Below, in pieces: positions 23,390 through 34,399 of a stretch of DNA of 64,000 nucleotides. This DNA comes from Motacilla alba alba (Eukaryota > Chordata > Aves > Passeriformes > Motacillidae). Each line of letters starts with the position of its first letter. Position 1 is the stretch's first letter. Location: contig NC_052017.1 of assembly GCF_015832195.1 (NCBI RefSeq), positions 81,593,801 to 81,657,800 of the forward strand. The letters run 5' to 3'. The position numbers and the translations under genes are program-made. Below the pieces are notes generated by a model, which searched no databases, was not told the DNA's origin, and saw only the letters and a program-made list of their open reading frames with translations.

Positions 23390-23690
23390 TGGTCAACCTC
23401 ACCAGTGGGCTCCATCCACGCATTCTGCTCATGAGTCCAGGCCCTTTTAGGGCCCATCCTGTGCTGTTGGTCGCTGTCAGTCTGCTCTGTGCTGCAGGTT
23501 CACATGTCTGTAGCCATTTCAGGGCACACCTGTGTGCCTGGCCATGAGCCCCATCGCTGTGCCTGCACTCTGGACTGACTGCCTGGTTTGACCTCAGACT
23601 TGTCTTGCCACCTGCCCCGAAACTGCTGGGCTGGGTCTGACAAGTAACATTGGCCTACATTCATGGGTAACTCCTTGTCTTGCCTCAAAT
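23390..23690 (+). repeat. Unclassified dispersed repeat, copy 1
   Basis: A C/T-rich, GC-richer island in AT-rich surroundings. The segment tggtttgacctcagacttg at 23586-23604 closely matches tggcttgaccttggacctg near 51130-51148, and the surrounding sequence has the same character. It may be a degraded LTR or other interspersed repeat that I cannot name. Confidence 0.4.
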
Positions 23691-24629
23691 GTTGTCCCGG
23701 ATTTTTGCTTCAAATTTCAAGTCTGAAGAAAACATAGTCTTCTTTGGGATTGGGAAAGATCTGAGAATGAAAACAACAGCGGGTCTCAAAAATTATTTGT
23801 GCTTAAGACCTCTTTGTGTCACAGTACTCTTTATTGAACTGGAAGGAAAAATACTCCTCCTTGAGAGATGCATCAGTCACATCAAACCTTAAAGGAGTCA
23901 AGAGATTCCAGATTAGACTTCTGAAGATAACAAGAGTTATCCCCCCAGACGGGGGAGTAATTTACTTTTGTGGCTTTGAAGATTTTGCACATTATCTGAA
24001 AATGTGCTGTATGAAACTAGAGTGTTCTTCAGGCACAGGAAAGGCTCTGATCCAAACTTTAATATTAATAAATCCTGGTGTTTGTGTCTCAATCCAACAG
24101 AATCTAATTAGTGAAAATTAATAGGCTGGGTTTTGATTTTCTTAAATTTTTATGGGCACTTACTCTATGTAATTTGTCATGATTCACAACAGCTGCAAAT
24201 CTAGTCAACAGGCAGCTCATACTTCAGCCAGCGCAGAATATGTATTTCTATGTCAGGGAACTTTGTTCTTATCAGATAATTTAAAAAGTGGACTATTAAT
24301 AATTTATTTCTTCTTGCAGAAACTTGTCTGGGATAAGAACACAAGGTAAAAGAGACAGCTTCCATAGCCCACAAACAAGAACATTTTGTTATTTAAATAT
24401 TCTCTTTTTAGGGAAAGGTAACAATAAGCATAATTTTTTCAAAGAAAAACCAATTTGTTTCTATGTATTCCATGAAGGCAACAGTCACAGACAGAACAGT
24501 CCAAAGAATTTTTTGATATAAACAAAATTTTGACACCGGACTAACCTTTATATTAGATCCATCTTTAAGGATGGATATTTCCCAGGAATCTGGCTCTATC
24601 TTCCCTGCCATTCCCTAAGAAAAGGGAAG
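23691..24629. other. Unique non-coding DNA
   Basis: A 101-codon plus-strand frame at 23816-24121 shows no recognisable domain, signal peptide or splice context. I do not call it a gene. Confidence 0.4.
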
Positions 24630-24770
24630 ACTACAGTAAGGTTTCTCCTTCACCCTCCAAACTTCTTTTCTCCAGATTTATAAACCCAGCTCCCTCAGCC
24701 TCTCCACACACAGGACATGCTCCCACCTCCTAACCATCTTCCCCAGTGAGAGTTCAGCTCAGGAGGCAAT
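24630..24770 (-). mobile_element. CR1 LINE 3' fragment
   Basis: Minus-strand CR1 piece. It contains cttcttttctccagatttat and aacccagctccctcagcctc (usually ttctccaggctgaacaaaccc, then agctctctcagcc) and ctaaccatcttccccagtg. It is short and lacks both ends. Confidence 0.72.
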
Positions 24771-25079
24771 GGCAATACACAGTGGCTGCATGTCACTCTA
24801 TCCCAAATGGCTAGCTCCCAATCCACTTGGATTAACTAGAAATTTCTTCACACAGCAGCAGCTGAGAGGTGGGCCTCTGGATGCAAAATAAGACAGTCAT
24901 ACTGCTGTCACAAACTCACAAAAAGCAGGCAAGACAGTTTTTTGCATATGGACACAGAATTTATTACTAGAATACTACTTGGCATTCAACAGTACAGAAT
25001 GCCCAGAAGCAAGAAAATGAACTGCTCTTAACATCTTAACAAATTGCAGAAGATATTTTAAGGAGTATCCCACATCCAG
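24771..25079. other. Unique non-coding DNA
   Basis: Nothing recognised. Confidence 0.35.
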
Positions 25080-25155
25080 CTTCGAAGTTAGACCTGCTTG
25101 GAGCAGGAGGTCAGCCTAGGTGGTATCCAATGGCTTCATATAAATTAAGTTACTC
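25080..25155 (+). mobile_element. Possible CR1 3' end
   Basis: Short plus-strand stretch gacctgcttggagcaggagg followed by tcagcctaggtggtatccaa, which fits the CR1 end usually reading ccctgctttgagcagggggt then tggactagatgacctcc. The tail is gone. Tentative because it is short. Confidence 0.5.
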
Positions 25156-28100
25156 TGGTTTTATTCTGTACCTTGAAGGCCTCAGGAAAGTCCTATAACA
25201 CACTTAAAAGAACATTATCTGTAAAGACAAGAGAAATTGACTGACTGGATGAAGTAAAGAACTCTAAAAACCTTTTTTAAGTGTAGATATAGGTACTTCA
25301 GTTCAACATTTAGAAACCACAAGAGGTTTCTAAAATACCCATTAACCTCTTACTTAAAGCTCTCTACCAGCTTGTTTTCCCTGAATAATCAATTCAGCCC
25401 CAGAGTCTTATGGGCATCCCTGCCCCACTCCCTCCACTGTGCCACTCCACAAATGCCAGTAGAGTCACACAGTAGAAAGACCATCTCTTCCAAAAGGACA
25501 AACACTTTAATTTAAGATCAGACCCAGGCACTTGAGGCATCTGATTGGCAGGTGCCTGGCACATGATGGGCATGTGATTGCCATCTGCTGGGCACTTCAT
25601 TGCTGCATGATGGATGTACACCAGTGATGTGATGCATGTGATCAGTGTTGGACCAAAGGCTTTTACTCAGTCCTGGCCCCTCAGTCCTATGATTACTGAC
25701 CACTGCTCCTAGTGACACAGCCAGAAACATGACACAGATTTTGAATGCAAAAGCCCTTCCCTGGAACATTTAGGAAACCCTCCTACAAACCTCTGAGAAG
25801 CCTCCCAAACTTGTTAAATTCAGCACATTTCCATTCTACAAAATACATCAAAAGGACCTAGACTGCAAGAAATCTGTTGCAACCAAACAAAAGTTTGTCA
25901 ACAGAACACCACTAACACTGCAATGTGACAGAATCATCAATATAAAGATGACCATGTTGAGTCAAAATACATCTCAAATACATCTTGGTGCTGATTCTAG
26001 TATCCTGCTTCTCCTGCTCAAGGGCAGCTGGAGGACTGAGCCTGCCCCCCCTTATAGGGCTCCATTTGCTTTTCAGCCACCTTAGAGCATCAAGCTGGCA
26101 TATGCATGTTTGCTGAAAATTCTTCTTTCTAAGGGGTGACAGACAGCTTGGAGCCATGGACTCAATAAAGACTCTTTGTGGCACATTATAGTGTATTTCC
26201 TCACCCTCCAAATATTTTATGCTCCACAGAATACAAAACTTCTCTCTCCCTCCTTCTTTCCCCACTTACACTAATATCCTGTCTGCTCCAAAGACTCCAG
26301 ATGCCTTTCCTTGTAAAGTCAAATAATTCACTGATAAGTGATAACTTACTGATAAATAACTCAGCTCAGGGGAATTATTCTTAATTCCTAATGATGTCCT
26401 GGGGAAGGGATTGTCCACTCAGAACTTGTCTGCTTTTCTCTGCTTTTCTCCTCATGATGCCATACTACATATTTAAATAAGTCATTGCCTACTATATGCC
26501 TCATTCTAATGATATCTTTAGACCATCGTGTACATAACAAATGCAATACTTTGTTTTGGATTTGCTTGTTTGATGTTGGTCTTTTACATCCACAGGGGAT
26601 GTCAGATCTCCAGTCCTGGATACGGACCTAATGTTTCCCAAATATATTTACCCTGCTGGGTAATAGCCCAGCACAGTACACTGATTCCAGGCACTGATCC
26701 CAGGCTACACCAGCTTAGGCTGACCTTGAGCATCTGAAATACTCCCTTTTTTTTTTTTGTGTGTGTGTACATATGTAAAAGTCATCAGCTGGCTTAAACA
26801 TTTGGTCATCAGTGAATATTAAACCAGCACTCAATGCCAGAACACAGACTGTGCAGTATCCAGAATTTGAATCCTCAATCGAAGGATCTCTTGGTTGCCT
26901 TTCTCATGACTATCTGTCAGATAGCAAGTGGAGGTATCCTTTTTCTAAGAGACTGTGAATGAAAATGGAAAATAATACTCTTATTGGATATAGTGGAAGA
27001 CTATATCCAATGAAACTGCAAGTTCCACATGTTTCTCATACAACTAATTTTTTAATGGCCTGCAAGAAACTGCAAAAGGAACACATGATGAAAGGGATGT
27101 TGATCTTCTGTGCCCTTTTGAAAGGGGTCAGAGGTTAAACAAAGTTATTGTAATTTTTCTTGCTTACCTTCACTCAGAGCAAATGTGAATGCAGCAACAT
27201 TCAGGTTACACATCAGTGCTACAAGTGCCAGCCAGGAAATAAATTATGGACAGCAGCAGCAAAGTGCCTTCCAGATTCACAGGAAACTGCTGTCCAGACA
27301 AACACACATTTCCTAGCACAGTCTGAAACTAAATGAACTGTCATTAGGGAAGATAATATTGATATAGGAAGTATTTGAGAACAAAAATTTCCCTCATAAT
27401 CTCATTTATTCACATCCCTTTAAATTGCTATAATTGGAGATTCTAGGTCCTCATTTTAACAGTGGCATGTAAAGAAGTAACATGGTGGTCTTAAGCACTC
27501 AGAAACCCAGGAATTAAGAGCAGATACAAAGGAATGTTCAAAGACTTATTATCCTCTCCAAGAAGAATTTCAGAAATTATGCAAAAAAAAAAAAAAAAAA
27601 AAAGAATGAATGCTGGAAAGATCTTGGACCCACTTTTATCCTGAGCCAGAAGTCTTTGTTTTATTGTATTTACGTTTGTTTATAATTTTTTTACACATAA
27701 GTGAATTTATTTAGTCTGCATGCCCATGGAATGAAGCAAAAATATCAGTCCTGTGCTGAGATAGCTCTCTCACAACTGAAACCAAAATAAAATCATCATT
27801 TTACTGATAAATTAAAGTAATAGTTTGGTTGTTTCCTACTTCTTTCCCTTTCCAGCTTTAAATATCATTTATCTTCAACAGGCAAGTTTATTTGGAATGA
27901 CATCTTTTGTTTTCTCTCCTGCAAATATAATTTTTCAGTTAAATGCACTTTAAAATAATATTTAGACAACTAGTAGCACTGATAACAGAGAAAATTGTAA
28001 AAAGTCACAGTCCTTGATCAAACAGTTCCACTGGGGTGGGATCAAATTATTGTAGATTCAAGGTAATTAATTTCCCTCTAACATGTTTCTGCAACAATGC

Positions 28101-28760
28101 TGCCAAGTTCCTAACTGTCAGAACAGAGTAACAACTCCTTTCCAAATTTCTAAATCCACACAGTTGATACAGGAGACCATATATGTCTCTCAACACCTAC
28201 AGCTTGTAGCACCTCATGTCAGGCATGGTAATAATAATTAGTGTGATAAGTATTTAATATGAACATGTTTGGAACTTCCACCATAGGAAAGGTCTAGGGA
28301 TCAGAGAGGTAGGTCTTGAATCAGAGTGTGAAGCTTTCTTTCCTGAGATGCCTCTGGGAGACAGAAGAAAAAGGAAGTGCAAAAGGAAACAAAACTTTAG
28401 AAGAGAAGATGGATGTGATGTACCTTGGCTTGAGGTACTTCCTCCAAGAGCATTCTCATTTGAAAGCTGAATGTAATGGGCAAGACTGTTAAATTGTCTG
28501 GACTAAATTGCTCAGTAGCTCCATCTGGAAGATGAGAATGAATGAAGCAGAGATTTGTACCTGTTCCCCTGTGGTCCTACATTTCCATCTGTGGCCTGGA
28601 TGGCGGCAGAGTCCATCTTCAGCAAATTTGAAGAGCACACTGACCTAGGGGTATGGCTATTAGAATTTACCAAACTCAGTAGTCCAGGAGTGGAATTCTG
28701 TTGCCACTTCATGCCTGCAGGACCAACCGGTATCTAGGCTGAGTAGGTTTTGGCCAAGTG
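25156..28760. other. Unique non-coding DNA with small structural features
   Basis: No gene. It contains a (T)12(GT)5 run at 26747-26768, an 11-bp perfect hairpin at 26983-27011 and a 21-nt poly(A) at 27583-27603. A cluster of ATGATGG/GTGATGTGATG-like words lies at 25560-25645. Confidence 0.45.
27583..27603 (+). repeat. Poly(A) run of 21
   Basis: Uninterrupted A run. No AATAAA signal lies at the expected distance upstream, so there is no sign that it is the tail of a retrocopy. Confidence 0.9.
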
Positions 28761-28850
28761 CAGACACACATGCGAACAGCACGTGTGCACACACGCACAC
28801 ACCGCTGCACAGCCACACCTCAGCGTGTCAGCACACAGGCACACACAGCC
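28761..28850 (+). repeat. CA-rich degenerate repeat
   Basis: About 90 bp of interrupted CA/ACAC units (cacacatgcgaacagcacg, cacacacgcacacacc). It supplies the His/Thr-rich start of a 176-codon plus-strand frame (28758-29288), which I regard as a chance frame in GC-rich DNA. Confidence 0.8.
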
Positions 28851-29270
28851 AGCACCAACGGCCCTGTCCTGCTCCCCCCTCCAGCCAAGCAAGAGTGGGC
28901 AAAGACACTGGGAGGACCACACAATCACTGCCTACACTGCTTGAAGAGGGAGCTACACAGGCAAGGAAAGAAATCCCATCATAATGCCAGGAAATATCAT
29001 CCACAGCAACAGCTGCATCTGGCACCTTGGGACTTCCCCAGGAGAGCAGAGCAGGCTTCCCAGGGAGAGGTGCAGGATGCACAGTTGGAGGCTCTCAAGC
29101 TGGGGCTTGCCAAATCTCCGACTGGCACAACCTCCTGTTGTTCTGCTCAAGAGGAGGAGGTCGAGGAGCAAGTTCAGCCTGAAGTGAGGGCCATGGGCAG
29201 GGGAGGCCCCAGGAGGGGCTGGTCAGGGCCAGAAGTCTGGACAGCATCCACCCCTGCGATGGGATGCAGA
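28851..29270. other. Locally GC-rich non-coding patch
   Basis: Clearly GC-richer than its flanks. The plus frame continuing from 28758 and several minus frames cross it, but none shows a known domain and they overlap in all phases, as expected from low stop-codon density in GC-rich sequence. It could be a promoter or old-repeat region; I see no core promoter motif. Confidence 0.4.
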
Positions 29271-29273
29271 ACT

Positions 29274-29350
29274 GGAGGTGTCTTCTAAACAGCACTTGGA
29301 GGTGTCTTGTCAAACAGACACCTCCAGAGGTATCTTCCAAACAGCACTTC
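29274..29350 (+). repeat. Three-unit repeat with internal hairpin
   Basis: Three imperfect units: ggaggtgtcttctaaacag, ggaggtgtcttgtcaaacag, and agaggtatcttccaaacag with trailing cacttctgg. Unit two together with the next bases forms a perfect 10-bp stem, ggaggtgtct (29298-29307) against agacacctcc (29316-29325), with an 8-nt loop. Confidence 0.8.
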
Positions 29351-29929
29351 TGGGGTTCTTCAAATGGAGCTCAGTTAATCAGGTGCATTGCCTCCACCAC
29401 TGTTCTCCTCATCTGTTACTGAATCCATGGAGAAACCTGGAGAACCAGATTTCCTTTACCTTTTTTTCCTATCCCCCAAGATAAGCTGGAGGGCAGAGAA
29501 ACTGCCTGATCTGCTTTTCATAAAGTAAATTTGATTCTGAAAGCAGCAAGTGCTTGTTAATGCAATCAACATTTCAATATGTGTAAGATTTTAATGAAAA
29601 AACCTGACCAAAGTTTCCTGAGTACACTTTTAAGCAGATGTTCATCCTCAACTTTTCTGTGTTCCCATAGTGTCTGCAATGTATGTTCTGTGCAGACATC
29701 TGTTTCCTGTTGTATTTCCTTTTGGCTTTTTGTATGAACCAAAGGCACTTAGTAGAAAGAAAAGAAAGAAGTATCAATTTGCCTGGTTTTGCATACACAA
29801 GTAGCAACTAGAAAATGAGAAGGACCGACAAAACCATGTGAGGAATTAAACTTTGTTTTCAGTATTAAGTAGGTATACACAAAGACAAAATAACTATTTC
29901 CGAGTGATCAGCTACTCAAAATCATTTTG
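29351..29929. other. Unique non-coding DNA
   Basis: No gene or repeat recognised before the purine-rich array begins. Confidence 0.4.
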
Positions 29930-32540
29930 AGAGAGAGGGCATGAAAACCAATTATGAGATGTGAAAGCCAGATCTGTGATGGCGTGTGAAAATATTTGCA
30001 TAATGAGGGGCAGAAAGAGAGACATGATGAGATGCAGGCAAGTTCAAGTGAAAAAGGAGGAGTATATGAGTTATACCAACAAAACCTACTGCGCTGCAGA
30101 AAGAAGCACATTCAATAAAAACCAAAACCAACGAGATGTGGAATGAAAGGTGATAGAAGCGAATGCATATGTAAAAGTGAAAAGTAAAACCTTTAAAAGT
30201 CATAGGTGAAGAGGAAAAGTTACAAAATCATTACAAAATGCAAGCAGGCAAGCAGAGGAAAAATTGCAGAAAATATTGCACACTGTAATAAAAATGTGTA
30301 AACAAAAGGAGATTCAAATAAAAAGACGCATAACGTTATATAACAAAAAGGAAATAAAACATCCCAGGAAAAAGAATAGCCAAAATGAGGTGGAAAATAT
30401 AAGATTAAAAAAGAGGTGGAAATGAAAAGGTGTAATGTGATACAAAGAAGACACTTGTTTTTTGAAAGTAAAAATTAAATGATGCAACATAATGGCAAGT
30501 GGGAAATAACAGGTGGAAGAATACATGCAGGGAAATAGGAGTCTATGTGATAAGAAAGTTAAAATAAATATTGAGCTACAGAGCTCAACATGTCTTTAAA
30601 GAGACTGTGTTAGAGGTGAAAATTCATATTGAGTTTAAAAAAGTGAAATGCTTCAATGAGAGGTGAATGGAAAAATATTATGAGATGTGCAATTTGAGAC
30701 CTAATAAATTGTAAAAAAAATGCAACATGCAGTAAGAACATAGATTAAAAAAAAAGGAAAACCTGAAAAAACATAATGAGCCAATAGAGGAATGGATTAT
30801 GAGATGGGCAAAAATCACATCTGGTGCACACGAAACTTCTCAAAAACACAAACAAGTACTCATAAGTAGAAAAACCCAATATGAGCAACACATACTTATA
30901 AAATAGAAATGTGTAATGGCATTTTAAAGACAAATGGGGAACAAGATGTGACTAATGCAGCTGTGGAATGAATACAGTGTAACTATGAACATTAAAAGTG
31001 GAGACATACAAATCTAAAATGGGTAATGTTACACACCAAAGAATGCAAGTTAGAAAAATCAAACCATTCAAGGAAACCTTATAAGAAAAATTACATTTGA
31101 TGTCAAACGTAAAAGGAAAATTTAATCCAAAAGGGGAAATTCATAAAAATTCAAAATTAGAAATCAATAAAAAAAGAAAGAGGGAAAGGTTGACATATTT
31201 AAAATCAGAAATGTGTCATGACCTATAAAATACAAAACATCACTAGAAATAAATCAAGCCATGAAATTGCAGGTATTAGGGAAAGTACAGAAATAGCTCT
31301 GAAAAACACAGAAAAAGTGAACAATATGAAAAGAAAGCATGGCAGGATTTGGAGATATGAAAATGTATGCTAAGAGGCACCACTTGCATCCTCAAGTTTC
31401 AAAAAATACAATGATGGAAGTTCATTATGTATTCTTTCAATGGAAATCTGGTATGAGATACAAAATTAAAATTTGCAATATGATATCATTCAATTGCTAA
31501 TGAGATATTAAAAGAATATATTTATTGAGGTCCAAAAGAAAGATAGTTTACACAGGAGCAACAAAAATTACAGTCTTGAAAAATTATAGGAGGATGCTAA
31601 TAGGAATATATAAAATTTCTCAGAAGATGTAAAAAGTTAACTAAAAATGTGAGGAAAGAAAAATGCACAGGGAAATCTGAAATCTCAAACTCAGAATAGA
31701 ATACATAGTCTGTAATAGGCAGCAAAAAGGAAATTGGCTAATAAGCAATGATACATGAAATTCCTAATTAGATCTAAAAGCACATAATGAGACATTGAAA
31801 CAAAACGAAGCAGTGAAATAAAAATGAACATGCACATCAAAAATCAAAACTGGAAACGAGATGCAAAAAAACATTCATATGGAGACCCAGATCAAAAAAA
31901 AAGTGGGTAATGAGATGTGAAAAGGAAAACTCATAACAGGATTTGGCATCAGGAATACATAATAACTTTAAAAATTTTAGTAAGTCAAGAAATACAAAAT
32001 CAGAGAGAGTAACGATAGGCAAGACCAGAAATGCACCTCTAAGATCAAAGATGAAAAATTAAATAAGGTTCAAAATTAAGTAGTGAATCCTGCGATGCAG
32101 TAGGAAAAATGCAGATCGCATTAAGAAAGGTTAAATCCACGAAGAAATACAGAAAGAAAAATCTGTAACAGGTTGTGAAAAATCAGTGTTTGATGGAAAG
32201 CAAACCCTCTGGTATATATTGTAATATGAGCACTGAAATCCACAGTGAGGGTCTGGAAAATGAGTAATGAGATGTGAAATCAGAAATAAAATGATTTGCG
32301 GTAACAATCATTCATAATGACAAGCAAAAACAAGAACCGAAATGCTAATGCAGCATGGCATGGGAATTGCTGAAGGAGGTACAGTAGCTGAGATGCATAA
32401 TGGAATATCGAAATAGAAATATAAAATGAAGTGTGAAAAGAAAACATGTACGATAATAAAACATGCATTGCAAGCTATTTTATCTTAGAAGGACTGAAGC
32501 ACATAAAGCAGCATGAAAATAGAACAATACAACTGAAATG
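29930..32540 (+). repeat. Degenerate purine-rich tandem array (decayed minisatellite), about 2.6 kb
   Basis: The plus strand is strikingly A/G-rich for 2.6 kb and repeats variants of one theme, taatgagatgtgaaaa followed by an A-rich spacer. Good matches lie near 29953, 30026, 30130, 30679, 30797, 31460, 31500, 31788, 31857, 31911 and 32262, with many weaker ones between (gtgtaatgtgatacaaag, tgtcatgacctataaaat, ggtaatgttacacacc). Local spacing is about 24-30 bp. The strand bias fills the minus strand with chance Phe/Ser/Leu-rich frames; none is a gene. No edge matches a known transposon. I infer an old tandem array with strongly diverged units. Confidence 0.65.
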
Positions 32541-33492
32541 TTCAAGGGGTTCAGGGTGAGAATTTTACTTGAATATTTGAACAGGGAGGTTAATGACAAA
32601 GTCACTGGCTGTTGTGGGTTTATTTTACCCTTTTTTTAGTTTTGAGCTTGCCCCACTTCCTGATGCAGAAGGGATCTGACTCCGTTCACACAGGAGTTCC
32701 TGACATCCAGCAATACAATACTGCAATGTGCCAGCTTCACTCTGTGTGGCATCATCTCTTACACATCATAGCAATAAGATGCACTGACAGATTATGTAGG
32801 AGAAACAGCCTTTGGGAATTCTCCCTCAGGCATGTCAAGGCCACCAAGCAGCATTTTAGCTGCATAAGAGTTTCAGCCCTAAGGCATTTGTGCCAGGCCA
32901 CCAGCAGAAATGTGGATAACTTGGTGAGGTACAGATTTACAAAGAATCAGAGATCAGCGACTTCAAGCATGTTAATAATTACATATTACTACTATGTATA
33001 TAGTACATATTATAGAATATGTATATAGTACATATACTATTAACATCATATTACTATTATGTGCTTAAGTGGGGCTTAAGTGCTCAAAGGGGAAAACAAA
33101 CAATTTTTCGCTACCTCATGCTTTTGTCATGCCACACAATACATACGTATATATAAATTCCCCAAGCAGCAGCAGCAGCAGTAGCATGTTTGGTCTCGAA
33201 GGATGCCCACAAGCCTGGTAAGCGTGCTTTGCTGAAATGCTGGGGCTGCTTGGCCTTTGTGGTGCCTTCTGGAGTGTCTCGAGCCATTGGACTCTGACCT
33301 TGATTCTCACCTTTGACTATTTAATGCTAAACCAAATCTGTTCCCCAGTACATATCCCAAAGATAATGTGACTATCACATCATCTCATGCCCCCAGGATA
33401 TTTCCATCCCACAGGCAACTCATTTTTCCAAAGACTCTTTAGCATGGATAGTAGGTACTGCTCACACAGGAGGCTCATCATGCCTGCAGACA
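32541..33492. other. Unclassified DNA next to the tandem array
   Basis: Contains a 138-codon plus-strand frame (32612-33028) without any recognised domain. It also holds a direct repeat of atgtatatagtacatat around 32994-33050, and a short run of CAG triplets near 33167-33180. I see no support for a gene. Confidence 0.4.
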
Positions 33493-33912
33493 ATGCCTGC
33501 AAAGAGGGAAATCTCTGAATCACAGGGAGGAGCAAGACTTGGATCATGCAGGGGTGGGGTGCTGGGGTGGCTACACAGTCACAGGTGGATTGGGAGCATG
33601 CTTCACCTTTACAATGCTGAGCAGAAGGTTCTCTGGGATCAACACAAGCGTGCTGAAGCAGTAGCTCCAGCTGTGCCAGACAAGGCCATCATACCCCAGG
33701 ATGGGTCCTTCACAGGCTGGTCAGAGAAGGCACACCAGAAATGCAGAGTGGCACACGCTGTCACCCCGGTCGGGTGGTCTCTTCAGAAGGGGGCACTGCA
33801 CAGAACGTACACTGGAGAAAGGGCCTCAAACTCTTCCAGTGAGCTGGCTGAAATAGAAATGGTCAGTGCTGGCACTGACCTGTCTTTGGAAAACCTTGCT
33901 GCCATGGTATAA
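33493..33912 (+). other. Unassigned open frame of 139 codons
   Basis: An ATG-started frame of 139 codons, ending in TAA, in DNA slightly GC-richer than its surroundings. The C-terminal half, with PDKAIIPQDGSFTGWSE and later SSSELAEIEMV, faintly resembles the start and middle of retroviral-type RNase H domains (a DGS-like motif and an S-x-x-x-AE-L-like motif), but the aspartate-rich active site is not convincing. It could be a decayed ERV pol piece or a chance frame. No signal peptide, membrane segment or splice-site context is evident. Confidence 0.2.
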
Positions 33913-34399
33913 ACAAGCTAAGTCATCAATCCTGACTGTGCAAGGGATCAGCCTGGAATGCTCCTGGGGCTAGAAAGGGTCTGCTTAATAGCAGAGTGCA
34001 AAGCCCTCACATGATATCTCTAGAGAGCTCCCTTGTTTTATTACTTGCCACTAACAAGAAGTGTTCCATCCACTTTGTAATTGCCCACTATGATATAAAG
34101 AGTAATTAGATCTTTCATCAGTCTTGTCTTTGTCTCAACAATGTCATATGCTTCCTTAAGTCATGTGTTATGGGCCACTGATCATCTTTATCTAACGTTA
34201 TCATGCAGCCAGCCACTCTATCTTATGCTAAATGTTACGTCAGGGTTACGGAGAAGGATGCAAATAAATGGCTGGCACACCTTTCTTTCTTTTTCTTTCT
34301 CAAAAATGAGAAAGCTGCTAGAAAGCTGACTGTCATCTAAGCTTTGGGGAAAATTCCAGCTGACTGCAATAAAATCAGGATTTCACCGATACAATTTTC
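33913..34399. other. Unclassified non-coding DNA
   Basis: No repeat named. It contains an ATGCAAAT octamer at 34258-34265. Confidence 0.35.

Noticed and set aside
28758..29288. 176-codon frame as a gene
   Set aside because: Starts in a CA repeat, no domain, overlapping frames equally open in GC-rich DNA.
29952..32468. Many Phe/Ser/Leu-rich minus-strand frames resembling membrane proteins
   Set aside because: They come from the T-rich strand of the purine array; they are short, fragmented and have no family resemblance.
32612..33028. 138-codon frame beside the tandem array
   Set aside because: No domain and its end runs into an AT-rich direct repeat; no splice or promoter context.
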